A stretch of DNA of 64,000 nucleotides from contig OZ025813.1 of NCBI GenBank assembly GCA_964019425.1, forward strand, positions 620,001-684,000, given 5' to 3'. A program made the position numbers and the translations under genes. The notes under the pieces are model-generated. The model searched no databases and was not told the origin of the DNA. It saw only the letters and a list, made by a program, of their open reading frames with translations. Below are positions 42,793 through 53,836 of this stretch, one piece after another (positions within the stretch are counted from its first letter, which is position 1; every line of letters begins with the position of its first letter). Source of the stretch: Flectonema sp. DT1601 (taxonomy: Eukaryota > Euglenozoa > Diplonemea > Diplonemida > Diplonemidae).

Positions 42793-43819
42793 ATTTAATA
42801 TATTTCTATTTTCAATTTTTCGTTCAATTTTTATTCTTTATTTCTTTTTTTAAGTTCGGCAGTTAGTTAAGCTTGGCAAAGGTGGAAGGCTGAATTTTTA
42901 TTGTCTTTCTAATTTTTTCAAAAAATTAAATTACATCTCTTCAGCTGAAGCTAATTCAACGATCCTAACTGAGTCTTCGGAAACGGTTACGGATTGGGTC
43001 CTCTGTTGCTGTGAGTTACTCCAACACAGTAACGTTGGATTACGTACCTAATTAGCTGACTAAATCAGAAAAAGGACACTAATAAAATCGATGAGGTAGT
43101 GATATTGTAGTGTTCCGATTGTGTTGAGCAAAACCTCCCTTGGGAAGGTAACTATCATAATCAACATCCTTTGTCGCTTTTGGAAGTTCCTTTTTTCTTT
43201 TTAACTCCTGAATTAAATTAAATTGTGTGGGGGGGAAGTTTTTACTCGAATTTTGACCATTTTTATTTTCTTCGCCGTGACGACGTATTGTAGGATCTGG
43301 AAAACCAGCTTAACTATTATGATGCAGTTTATCCTTTTTAATATAATATATTATTCTCATGCAACATGATGGTCGTTGGTTCCGAGGGTTTGTTTCCTAT
43401 CTTACTTTTGCCTCTCGCCTCCTCAAAGAAAATGAACAAAAAAAAAAAAAAAAAAAAAAAAAAACAGAAATGAATGTAGAGAGTGAGAAGATAAAAAACT
43501 CTCTCAACCCTTTTTTTTTTTTTTAATTGAACTTTTATACAATAAACCCTGTTTATGAATAAATCCTGTTTTTGGGTATTTTCATATTTGTGGTTTTCGT
43601 CACCATCGAATCGAATTATCAGCATTCTACTAAACTCTTATTAAATAGAAGTCAGTACCTACCTGGCTGCACTTCGATGCAGAGGTAGGGATTGCTGCTA
43701 AAAATCCGAAAATGGATTGTTTTCTTATTGGAATCACCGCAGGAACAAGAAAAACAATAATCCTTCTGCTTGAAGGAGCAAATGTTATTGCAAAGGACGC
43801 AAAGAGAAAAATAATCGGC

Positions 43820-43950
43820 AAACTCACGCTTTTGTCTTGTTTGTACGCAACCAAAGTACAAAAATCCTAATAAAGGAATAGGTTAGTTACGCTGCCGCAA
43901 TTCTCTTCCTACCGAACAATGGGTTGTGGGTACAAAATAAAAATTAACGG
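43820..43950 (-). repeat. Dispersed repeat family member, reverse orientation
   Basis: The reverse complement contains CATTGTTCGGTAGGAAGAGA and GCAGCGTAACTAACCTATTC, matching 51190-51300 on the + strand. Weaker relatives lie at about 51055-51140 and 13540-13590. A 74-codon minus-strand frame overlaps this block but is not supported. Confidence 0.8.
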
Positions 43951-45084
43951 CACTTTTTTAACGTTCAGAAGTTAATCTTTTTTTACATCCTTTTTTTCCC
44001 TCTCCTTTTTTTCTTGAAAACTTTAATTGCGTTTGTTTTTTTTATTTTTATTTTTTTCATTTTTTTTTCTTCTTCTTGTGAGAATGTTTATTATTGTAAA
44101 TTTTTAAGAAAGTTTTGTGGAAAAGTATGCAAAAAAAAAAAAAAAAAAGATAATAATAATGAAAGTATGACTGTATTAGTAACCGTCACTGCAACTTTGA
44201 TAGTTGGACTTTCCTAACTTCGATAAATAAATGTAAAAAAGCTGAAATTTTTTCCCTCTCTTCGTTTTTTTTTTCTGTTTTTCTATCATACATATTGATA
44301 AAATAATAATATAAGAATAGTAATTAATTTTACCCTTCTGGGAAGACAGCGATTTTTTTTTTTTCTTTATTTTTCTCTTTCGTAAACGTCATGTTCACTT
44401 TTAAATAAGATGAATATTATTTTCCATTCCTTTATCGTGTCTGCGAGACTCCTTGGTTTTCCCTTTTTTTGACGTCTCTTTTTTTATTTTTATTTTGTGT
44501 TTTTTGTGATTTGTGTATTCATGCATGTGTTCCTATACTTTGCTGTGAACATGGTTCCAGCTCCGCGAATTCTTTTTTTTTTTTTTTTGACAGCGGCTAT
44601 TGTGCCATAAAAATCACGTCCTCAAAAACATTTTTGTTTCTTCTTTTTTTTTTCTGAAGAGGAACAAAAAAAAAAAAAAAAAAAAAAAAAACATGTTTTT
44701 CTCTTACAAATAATTGATAACAAATTGCTTATTTTTTTTGGAACAGAAAACTGAAAAAAAGCACACTTTATCTTATCATTTATATGGTATAATAACATTT
44801 ATCAGTCAAAAAAATATTCTTCTCATATAAAACTAACTAAAACACTACATTCTCACAAGCCTGGGTCGGTCCCTTGACACCCATCTCAAAAAGCGTGCCT
44901 GAAATTACCATCACAAGTTATGATTGGCGACGACGAAATCAATCCCTGTACCTCACATAGCTTGTGGTTCATCATAAGCTGTGTAGTAAGTCTACACTTG
45001 TTTTTTTTTTTACCTTAAAAAAATTTGTACACTACTTTGAGTAGCATATATTTTAGTACACTTTGGTAACTTGTCGTTCGATTG

Positions 45085-45235
45085 TTTCTCTGGATCTTAA
45101 TTAAGCTCTTCGATTGATATTTTAGTTTTGGGACTTGTCCACGGCTTAGCTGTCAAACATTTCTTGATTTTTTGACAGAAAAAAAATTAACCGATCGATG
45201 CAGCGCATTAAAATGCCGCTTCAATCGGATTTTTT
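45085..45235 (-). repeat. Inverted copy of the 1399-1600 repeat
   Basis: The reverse complement shares GAAGCGGCATTTTAATGCGC plus TGCATCG and, further on, AGCCGTGGACAAGT followed by CCAAAACTAAAA with 1399-1560. The two copies are 43 kb apart in opposite orientation and have diverged. Confidence 0.75.
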
Positions 45236-46509
45236 TTTTAAAGTGTTTTTTTTTTGAATCGAAATTGTTTTTTCGAAGTAGTTTTAGAATCACCACTATT
45301 TGTTCTTCTTCAGTAGTATTTTCCGTCATAAAACCGGAAAATAAAAAAAAATTTCGATCACCAGCATAGCGCGCGCCTTAGGCATAAAGCCCCGCTGTTT
45401 TACAAACTTTCCTTAAAAGCATTAGCTAATATTTTACTTTTTTCTTTTTTAAATGAAGAGTTTGCCACGTACTTTATTTTTATTCTTAAGTGGTACGCAT
45501 TTAGTTGTAGTCATGAAATCTCTTTTTGTGTGAAGGAAATACTGTTGACCTGATGGATTTGTTTTGCCCTCTGAGTTTTTTTTTTTTTCTCTCTCTTTTT
45601 CCTTTTCTTTATTTGCATCGCTGAAACTTAAAACCGAACCAACTTCCTACTTTTTTTTTAAGGCTAAATCGGTCTCAGCAAGCTGCGAAAAAACGGGGGG
45701 GGGAAAAAAAAAAAAAAACAGAAAAGCGTTTTGTATGTATTGGTGGAAGGGGTTTCTGACTAATAGCCGAACCCTGTTCCATTACTTCACCAGAAATTAC
45801 CGAAATCAAGGGCTCAATTACACTTTGTTTTAAAAAAAAAAAAAAAAAAGATTGTGCATCTGCTTTTTTTAGCTTTTGATAGTTAGCGATTAGTTTCGAG
45901 TGGTAATTGCTTCGACTTCTGAAGGACAGACATATGCGAATGGTAAAGGCAAAAATCGGAGAAGGAAACTACTCAGATTAAGAGCTGGTTTATAAATTAA
46001 TGGTCAACTGTTTTCTATTTCACCTGCCTGTTGTTAGTATTACTGTCTGCGATCAACAATGTATTTCTTTTGTATTAAACATTCTGTTATCCCTTTTTTT
46101 TTTCTTCTTTTTTTTTTTTTTTCTTCCAACAAGCAGTTTATATTGCTGTTTCCTACTAACTAACTTCTATTCCTCTTTCTATGTTGTTATAAAAGCAACG
46201 CAGCGGTGTAAATGTTAGCACTCCAGTTTTTTTTTTTTTTTAAAATTCCTTTTTCCGCTTTTTTTTAATCAATAAGGTGGATATGGACTTTTTTTTTTTT
46301 GGTGAAAGCGCGTGACCTTATTTCTTCATTGCTAATACGCATAGTCTTTAAATTGGACTTCTGTTTTTCTTTTTTTCACACGACAATGCGACCTGAAGCT
46401 ACCTTTCCCTACCAAAAAATGTAATTTAGTTTATGTTATTAATTATTATTATTTTTTTTTTTTAGGGTTCCTCTCCCCATCTATTCCCCCCCCTCCCCTG
46501 GTCTACAAT

Positions 46510-49500
46510 ATGATCCGAAAAATAGTATTGGTTATTATTGGGGTTGTGAACTGTGTTGCAGTATCGCCTATTGGTGAACGCAGCACCGGTTCTTCAGAAG
46601 GGAATGCGGTTGCGATCTATTCTGGTAATGCTTATATTTCAGGTAAAGAACCTTTTATTATAGACGTGTCTAGTCCTACTGTATTATCAACGAGGCCATT
46701 GGTATCAATAAGTCTTTCTGATACAAGTGACGTAGTTCGTGCAAACAATTATTTGATATTTGGAGATGACAGCGACATAAAGACTTTATCTATGACTGGC
46801 GCTGAACTTAGTACTAAGAATGTACCTGAAGACTGTACTGCACTCACAGCAGTAATAAGTACATCACCTGGCACTGCTGGCACACCAACAATAATTAGTA
46901 CTACAGTTTACGCCCTACTCGAAGAATGTGAAGTAAGAAGCTACTCTATATCACCAACTGGAGGATTGACACAAGAACAAAACGTTCCAATAAACGATAA
47001 AAAGGGGTACGACATCGCTTTTTATGATAACAAAGCCTTTCTAGCTTGTGAAACAGCAACACACATGGTTGACTTTGGTAGTGGTTCAGCTTCTCTAGGA
47101 TGGTCAATAAGTGCAAATAAGAAATCTCAGGCTGTAGACGTCGATTCTATAGCGATGTACGTCGGAGATGAAAAAAAAGTCAGGATTTACAAAACACTTA
47201 CTTCATCAGCTGCCCCAGCTCAAACTGCCGTGGTAAATGGTTTTCAGGACATCAAAGATGTGCTCGTAAGGGAACAACTTCTTTTTGTTGCAGATAAAGG
47301 ACCTTCTGGCTTCAAAGCTTACGAAGTTTTATCGGCGGATGTCAATCCAAGAATAATATTTTCTTTTAATACTTGCTCAGAGGGATATGGTTTAGAAGCG
47401 GATGCAGATTACGTCTATTTAGTCTGTAAGGATGATTTTTACATCTTTAGTTTCGACGATTTTCGTGCCTTAAAAATCGCAACTCCCGTGCCAACCGCTG
47501 TGCCAACTGCCGTGCCAACTCCCGTGCCAACTCCCGTGCCAACCGCTGTGCCAACCACTGTGCCAACTGCCGTGCCAACCGCCGTGCCAACCGCCGTGCC
47601 AACCGCCGTGCCAACTGCCGTGCCAACTGCCGTGCCAACTGCCGTGCCAACTGCCGTGCCAACTGCCGTGCCAACTGCCGTGCCAACTGCCGTGCCAACT
47701 GCCGTGCCAACCGCCGTGCCAACCGCCGTGCCAACCGCCGTGCCAACCGCCGTGCCAACTGCCGTGCCAACTGCCGTGCCAACTGCCGTGCCAACTGCCG
47801 TGCCAACCGCCGTGCCAACTGCCGTGCCAACTGCCGTGCCAACTGCCGTGCCAACTGCCGTGCCAACTGCCGTGCCAACTGCCGTGCCAACTGCCGTGCC
47901 AACTGCCGTGCCAACTGCCGTGCCAACTGCCGTGCCAACTGCCGTGCCAACTGCCGTGCCAACTGCCGTGCCAACTGCCGTGCCAACTGCCGTGCCTACT
48001 GCCGTGCCAACTGCCGTGCCAACTGCCGTGCCAACTGCCGTGCCAACTGCCGTGCCAACTGCCGTGCCAACTGCCGTGCCAACTGCCGTGCCAACTGCCG
48101 TGCCAACTGCCGTGCCAACTGCCGTGCCAACTGCCGTGCCAACTGCCGTGCCAACTGCCGTGCCAACTGCCGTGCCAACTGCCGTGCCAACTGCCGTGCC
48201 AACTGCCGTGCCAACTGCCGTGCCAACCGCCGTGCCAACCGCCGTGCCAACCGCCGTGCCAACTGCGACACCGACAGTGATGCCGATTACAACTCCTACA
48301 ACTGCCGCGCCAACCGCAGTACCAACGGCAATTCCAACTGCAGTTCCGACTGCAGTACCAACAACTGTGCCAACAGCAGTTCCGACAGCAGTACCAACGG
48401 CAGTTCCGACCATGGTGCCGACAGCGGTGCCGACTGCAGTTCCTACAGCCATTCCGACAGCCATTCCGACTGCAGTGCCGACAGCGGTACCGACTGCAGC
48501 TCCTACAGCCGTTCCGACTGCAGTACCAACCGCAGTTCCGACCATGGTGCCGACAGCGGTACCGACTGCGGCTCCAACTGCTGTTCCGACTGCAGTACCA
48601 ACAACCGTGCCAACAGCAGTTCCGACAGGAGTGCCGACAGCGATTCCAACTGCGATACCAGTGGTGCCGACTGCCGTGCCGACTGCCGTGCCGACTGCCG
48701 TGCCTACTGCCGTGCCAACTGCCGTGCCGACTGCCGTGCCGACTGCCGTGCCGACTGCCGTGCCGACTGCCGTGCCGACTGCCGTGCCGACTGCCGTGCC
48801 GACTGCCGTGCCGACTGCCGTGCCGACTGCAACACCAACTTCAATTCCAACTTCTCAGCCGGCTACTTTAGTCCCTTTAACAGAGCGGCCAACTTCTGCT
48901 ACATCGGTGCCGACTGCCTTGCCGAATACAAACGAACCGCCTCCTCCTGAGAAACCAGTTGTAGTGAAGTTGTTGCAGAACGCGGATACATCGTCGAGTG
49001 CGATCGCAGAGCAAGGCGCTGAGATTATTTTGAAATTGGAGGGGGGGAGTTGGAAAGATGAAAACCTAACAATCAGCTCGGTGGAGAGTGAGGGTTCGGA
49101 TATTTTCCTGAGGACCGATCAGGTTACGGAACCTCTGGGACTGCAGACTTCGGGAGCTGAGAAGACATTTTATAGAATCGAGAGGTTCGCGAACGACACG
49201 ACGATTTTGAAGATCGTGATGGGACCGAAGGAAAACTTCGTGACGAAGAACACGGAATCGATCTCGATTGTGGTGAAGCCAACGGCTCTGAGGGCGGGGA
49301 CGGTGTCGACGGCGGCCGAGCACAACATCGGATTCGAAATCGAAGAGAAGCGAGCTACGTCTAAAGCAGTTCAAGATAGTGCTCAGGTATTAGCTGCTGG
49401 TGGTGGTATCAGTGCGGGTAAGTCTGAAGCGATTCTGAAATTGTTGGATTGCCCGCTGGAATTGGACAACTCTGAGCTGCCTTTTTCTGTGAACCCGTTG

Positions 49501-50673
49501 GGACTGAAACTCCATTCGTTTAAGTCTCCGTCACACGCCGGGTCGGTAGTGGGGAACACACTTCTTGTTGCGGGGATCACTGTGTTCCATTTCATTTGTG
49601 TTTCTCTGTTGTACTGGTTCAGAAGTAACAAGCAGGCAAGCAACACGTCTTTCAAGGAATGCATGGGGACTTGTCGGTTTCCATCGTATTCGTTCTTCCC
49701 TGCCATGTTCTTCTATCAAGTGACTCTGTCGTCCTCTGTGCACTTACTGCTGACGGAACCTCTTGCGGGTGGGAAGATAATGGCGTTTCTGAGCATGGTA
49801 ATGTATCAAGGGGTTGTGTCTAGTGGAACAGCGATGATAACACATCGGAAGTTGTTCAGCGCGAAATTCTACAGCTACCCTCCGGCAACGAGTGCGTGTT
49901 TGAAGGTGCGAAACTTCGTAATTGGATCGGGTGACTACGAGCACCCGAAGGATGAATCGTTTTGTGATCGGTACGGACTTGCGTTCCACGACTTCTGGCA
50001 GCCGACTTATTGGTTTATGAATGTTGAGATTGGGTTTCTGACTATTCTGGGAGTCATTGACGGGATAGAGATGAAGGACCGAACTCATTGCAAGATTCAA
50101 GTTTGGTTGATATTTATTATTTGCTTATTGTACGTAGTAATTCTACTGAAGTACCGTCCTCATGTTGCCCCTCTGAATACTATTTCGAGTATCGGTGGAG
50201 CAGGATTCCAGTGTGGAGCAGTCCTGATGGCTATCGTATACCTTGGTCAGAGTGACATTGATCACTGGTCGAAGTCGTTGGCGATTGCGTTCCTGTTCAT
50301 AGCGATGATCTTGTTGTCAATAAAAACAGTTGCGGAAGTAACGAGTGCGTGTTATGATAACTTTTCTGAAAACAGAGTAAAGGAACCTGACAACTTATCA
50401 GATACGATGCTACCATTAGAAAACATCCCTGACATGTGTTTATCAACGAATAGTGTTGATCAGAAATCCTCTGGTGCTCTTTATGAGGATGACGATACTT
50501 TTGCCAAGTCGGTTGCTTTCACTCATCACGAGTCTCTTGAGTTATTGGAAAACAATCAAACACCGCTGAGTTCACGTTTATCAGAAAGTACCTTTGGCAG
50601 AGGTCACGTTAAATCCTTTTTAAAGAGATCCAACAGTACTCGGTACTCTCGTTCAAAACGCCTAGAAGTTTAA
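46510..50673 (+). CDS. Surface protein B: paralogue of protein A (1387 residues)
   Basis: Same architecture as protein A: signal peptide (residues 1-18), a propeller-like ectodomain of about 300 residues that is clearly homologous to A but well diverged (FVADKGPSGFKAYEVLSAD aligns with FVADKGSPGFKVYEVISAS), a P-T-A-V stalk of about 450 residues, a beta-rich linker, about seven membrane spans and a Ser-rich tail. From the end of the stalk (about 48830) to 50591 the DNA matches gene A at a constant offset of 9990 bases with only about seven substitutions, all silent. The final 27 codons diverge again but end STRYSRSKRLEV. The 5' and 3' flanks are unrelated to those of A. The acceptor-like site ending at 46465 lies 44 bases before the ATG. 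Likely a second surface receptor sharing one signalling module. Confidence 0.85.
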   Translation: MIRKIVLVIIGVVNCVAVSPIGERSTGSSEGNAVAIYSGNAYISGKEPFIIDVSSPTVLSTRPLVSISLSDTSDVVRANNYLIFGDDSDIKTLSMTGAELSTKNVPEDCTALTAVISTSPGTAGTPTIISTTVYALLEECEVRSYSISPTGGLTQEQNVPINDKKGYDIAFYDNKAFLACETATHMVDFGSGSASLGWSISANKKSQAVDVDSIAMYVGDEKKVRIYKTLTSSAAPAQTAVVNGFQDIKDVLVREQLLFVADKGPSGFKAYEVLSADVNPRIIFSFNTCSEGYGLEADADYVYLVCKDDFYIFSFDDFRALKIATPVPTAVPTAVPTPVPTPVPTAVPTTVPTAVPTAVPTAVPTAVPTAVPTAVPTAVPTAVPTAVPTAVPTAVPTAVPTAVPTAVPTAVPTAVPTAVPTAVPTAVPTAVPTAVPTAVPTAVPTAVPTAVPTAVPTAVPTAVPTAVPTAVPTAVPTAVPTAVPTAVPTAVPTAVPTAVPTAVPTAVPTAVPTAVPTAVPTAVPTAVPTAVPTAVPTAVPTAVPTAVPTAVPTAVPTAVPTAVPTAVPTAVPTAVPTAVPTAVPTATPTVMPITTPTTAAPTAVPTAIPTAVPTAVPTTVPTAVPTAVPTAVPTMVPTAVPTAVPTAIPTAIPTAVPTAVPTAAPTAVPTAVPTAVPTMVPTAVPTAAPTAVPTAVPTTVPTAVPTGVPTAIPTAIPVVPTAVPTAVPTAVPTAVPTAVPTAVPTAVPTAVPTAVPTAVPTAVPTAVPTAVPTATPTSIPTSQPATLVPLTERPTSATSVPTALPNTNEPPPPEKPVVVKLLQNADTSSSAIAEQGAEIILKLEGGSWKDENLTISSVESEGSDIFLRTDQVTEPLGLQTSGAEKTFYRIERFANDTTILKIVMGPKENFVTKNTESISIVVKPTALRAGTVSTAAEHNIGFEIEEKRATSKAVQDSAQVLAAGGGISAGKSEAILKLLDCPLELDNSELPFSVNPLGLKLHSFKSPSHAGSVVGNTLLVAGITVFHFICVSLLYWFRSNKQASNTSFKECMGTCRFPSYSFFPAMFFYQVTLSSSVHLLLTEPLAGGKIMAFLSMVMYQGVVSSGTAMITHRKLFSAKFYSYPPATSACLKVRNFVIGSGDYEHPKDESFCDRYGLAFHDFWQPTYWFMNVEIGFLTILGVIDGIEMKDRTHCKIQVWLIFIICLLYVVILLKYRPHVAPLNTISSIGGAGFQCGAVLMAIVYLGQSDIDHWSKSLAIAFLFIAMILLSIKTVAEVTSACYDNFSENRVKEPDNLSDTMLPLENIPDMCLSTNSVDQKSSGALYEDDDTFAKSVAFTHHESLELLENNQTPLSSRLSESTFGRGHVKSFLKRSNSTRYSRSKRLEV
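47481..48860 (+). repeat. 12-bp PTA-repeat array in gene B
   Basis: About 115 tetrapeptide units. The 5' two-thirds is nearly pure GCCGTGCCAACT or GCCGTGCCAACC (about 65 units). A mixed middle follows, and the 3' end carries the same GCCGTGCCGACT units as gene A. Long antisense and +2 frames through it (VGTA, RQLA) are by-products. Confidence 0.95.
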
Positions 50674-51689
50674 AAAAAACTGTTCAGTGATCTTCTAGTC
50701 CTTGCCGTGGTTGACCTCCGGAGGGGTATTGTGAAAGGTTCTTCGGGTTTTGGTAACATAACTCATTCAGAGCTCTGCCATCTCTGAACTTGGTTACTGC
50801 GAAAACTTCTTGCAGTCTAAGAGATTAGCATTAGCTATTCCGAACAACTTACACTTAGTTTGGTTAGTCTTTTTTTTTAAATATTCTTTCACCCTTTGCT
50901 CGCTCTCCTTTTTTTTTTGTTTTGTTTAATATTACGAAGACCCCCCTGCTCGAGTTAACGTGGGAGCTTAAGCGTGCTTAACTTCTTTTTTTTCAGATTT
51001 GGCTTTCTCCCAAATGGATTTTTTTTAAATTTTTTTTTTTTTTTTTTTTAAATTTTTTTGTACGTATAAACTTATTGTTCGTAGAAAGAGGTGGTTGCAA
51101 TCGTAACTTAGTTTTTTCCTTTATTTGGATTTAGGTTAAAAACGTAGGTGTGATTAAAAAAGTCGGTTTCCCCCCCCATTTTCTTTTATTCTTTTTTTTT
51201 TTGTATCTACAATTCCCATTGTTCGGTAGAAAGAGAATTGTAGCAGCGTAACTAACCTATTCCTTTATTAGGATTTTATACCTGGTTGCGCACGAACAAA
51301 ACTGTTTTTTGGGAAATAGAAAGTTATTTCCCATCACCACTCCAGTTATCGACTTCGTGATCCATTCGGGTTGCCCTGTGCAGCCACTCGTCATAGTGCA
51401 AAACTGTTTTCTCCCCCCTTCTTTTCTTGTTGCAGAGTCCATCCTTTTCCATGTGGTGCTTGCTGTATTGAAATATTGGTTATAAGTCGTGAGTAGTGTA
51501 GGTGGCTGATATAGAATACCACAATTCCTTGTAGTACTTTTTTAATTAGTTAGTTGGGGTTTTTTTTTTTTTTTTTTTTTTAATTATTATTTACCCCCCG
51601 AGACTTGCTGTTAAAAGGTGTTATATATGTTTCTTGACGAGGCTATAGGTGAAACTTACACTCTGACAGTACTCTATATTTGTTTCACC

Positions 51690-52620
51690 ATGGTCGCTGT
51701 ATCCTTAACAGATTGTTAAACTATCGCTCATGTTAATATGATACAATACAGTTGTCTTTTACAAATTACAAACGTTCAGCCCCCCCCCCCCCCCCCCCCC
51801 TCCTTATTTATGAACATGAAACTCAAAGTAACTACATTCCAGTCCTGCAAACTGGAATGACTCAGTCTCAACATTTGACTGACTTACTTCTACACCATAC
51901 TGATGAGAGAGAATAGAGGTAAGAGGTATATGGATTACTCTCGAAACCTATAGTTACTTTAATATGCTAAGTTGCGCATCACCCTTAGTCACTGTATTTA
52001 AAACTAATGTTAAATTATCTTTATGTTTTTATGATACAACACAGTTGTAATTTTTACAAAATCGAACATACATCCCCCCCCCCTCCTATATTAGTTTTAG
52101 CTAGTTTCAAGTTGCTTTATATTTAATCATAGTATCGAGTTACCCCCTTTTCATACAGGTTAGGTTTTTTTTAACGGCTTTTTTCCTTATATAGGTTTTT
52201 TTTTAGCTAACGTTTATTTTAGTTAGCTCTGGTAGTACTCTATATTGTATCGGAGTTTGAATTTTTTTTAAATTTTTTTAATTTTTTTTTTCTTGACAAG
52301 AATTTCCCCCTCCTGGTTTTGGCTTCCCAGGGCTCACGATTAATTCGTAATTGAATAAATCGCTTCCGTACTACTCGAGTAGTGTATTTAAGTTACTTAC
52401 AGAGTGTTAGCTTGTTGACCCCCCTTTGTATTTTACGTTAACCCCTCCGACTTGATATTCCGATACCAAACTCGCTTTATTATGCTGAGTTGCGCATCAC
52501 CCTTGGTCACTGTATCTAAAACTAATGTTAAATTATCTTTATGTTTTTATGATACGACGCCGGTTGTAATTTTTACAAAATTGAACATAAACCCTCCCCC
52601 CTTGATTTATTTATCCAAGT
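51690..52620 (+). repeat. Three-copy repeat family ending in C-tracts
   Basis: Copies at 51690-51800, 51958-52090 and 52478-52620. The last two share TGCGCATCACCCTT, ACTAATGTTAAATTATC and TTATGTTTTTATGATAC, then a CAGTTGTAATTTTTACAAAA-like part and a C-tract; the first is more diverged and ends in about 21 consecutive C. A fragment of the 3' part recurs near 55442-55475. Confidence 0.85.
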
Positions 52621-53836
52621 CCCCCCCTACTCGAGTCACTTTAAAGGTGTTGAATTTATTTCCCTTCTTTTTTTTTTTTGTGTTTTCTTTTTTTTTCAGC
52701 GACTCCGAATTTTTATTTATATTAATGCCCTAAAAAGAATTGTTGCTGTTTTTATATTGTCGGCTTCATTCGCACTCGAGTTTTGTTTATAAAATAGAGG
52801 CGTGTCGTTTATTTGGGAACTGTTCTCTTTTTTAGGTTTTTAAATTCAAAAACCACCAGAGATCATTATTTTCCCTGTTTCACAAGCTCCCCTCGGCTCG
52901 AGTTCTTCCATACCGCGATAGCGTTGTTGTGTTTTTACTAACCAGCGAAGAGATACGTCTCTTAGTTTATAGTGTTTTTTTTTACGAAGCGAAAGTGTTT
53001 TCTCCGTTCTCATCAATCCCCCTACACGAGGTTTATATTACTCTTTTTTTTTTTTTTTTTCCCCTTCGAATCATACTTTGCTATTACTTGTAAGATGGTG
53101 CGATTGGTTTGTTTTGTTATTCTTCATCTTTCCTGTTAGCCTGTTCTCTCCGCTGTTGAAATATTCCTCAGTGTTTTTCATTGGCTAGATCGGCAGTTAA
53201 CGCCACCTTGTTTAGTAGAACACATTCAAAGATGTGCGGCTTTTGTCCCTTTCCCCTCTCTTGCCTTCCCAGTTCGAGTTTTTTTTAATATTTTTTTTAT
53301 ATATTTTTTTTTTTCCCCTTTCTTGATAAGATACTTATCGAGTAAGAGTGATGTTGCGGGAATCTGTTCAGTTTGTGTGTGGTATAGTAGAATTGAAAAT
53401 ATTTTTTTAAAAAAAAATAAAAATAAAAAATAATAATCAATGGATGCTTCTGTGTGAGTTTCTTTGTTTCCTTTTAAGGAATCAGGAAATCACACTTTCG
53501 GATCGTAAGTGTGTACTCATTTACCAGTAGAAACCTTCTACTTGTAGAATTTGCTGCAGAGTTGTTGTTAAGGAGAAGATTGCAATATTGAGGTACCGAA
53601 GCGCTGCTTCTTTAAGGATTCTCATGGTTTGAAAAAAAAAAACAACAACAACGGCAACGGCAATTAAAAGCAACCAAGTAATGTACTCTGCCATCGCTCA
53701 ATATTCTTTCCTCTCTTTTTCTGTTTCAATCTTATATCTCTGGTTTTGTATTGTTTGATACGACCATAAAATATTGTTTATTATGGTTTTATTCACTGAT
53801 TTAACCAAAGCTATTTTTGGTAGTTAGAATGAAGAT

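Larger units (their letters stand above)
40699..46509. other. 5.8-kb gene-free interval between the paralogues
   Basis: I find no credible protein gene. Contents in order: T run with a dispersed repeat copy (41359-41482), A runs (41564-41591, 41672-41693), a hairpin cluster at 42183-42686, T run (42763-42791), a block at 42998-43100 similar to 55030-55140, a reverse-oriented repeat at 43820-43950, T/A homopolymers, and an inverted copy of the 1.4-kb repeat at 45085-45235. The 3' end has T runs and a TTTTTTTTTTTTAG acceptor-like site ending at 46465. Confidence 0.6.

Noticed and set aside
43630-43854. 74-codon minus-strand frame
   Set aside because: It overlaps a dispersed repeat, is the only minus-strand candidate of note, and matches no family.
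40699-46509. Degraded transposon or further PTA-gene copy in the large gap
   Set aside because: No transposase, reverse transcriptase or PTA/propeller remnants were visible in any frame.
47439-48545. Long antisense frame (VGTA repeats) and shifted-frame RQLA/RLPC frames across the PTA arrays
   Set aside because: A 12-bp repeat without stops keeps other frames open automatically; they have no non-repeat content or plausible start context.
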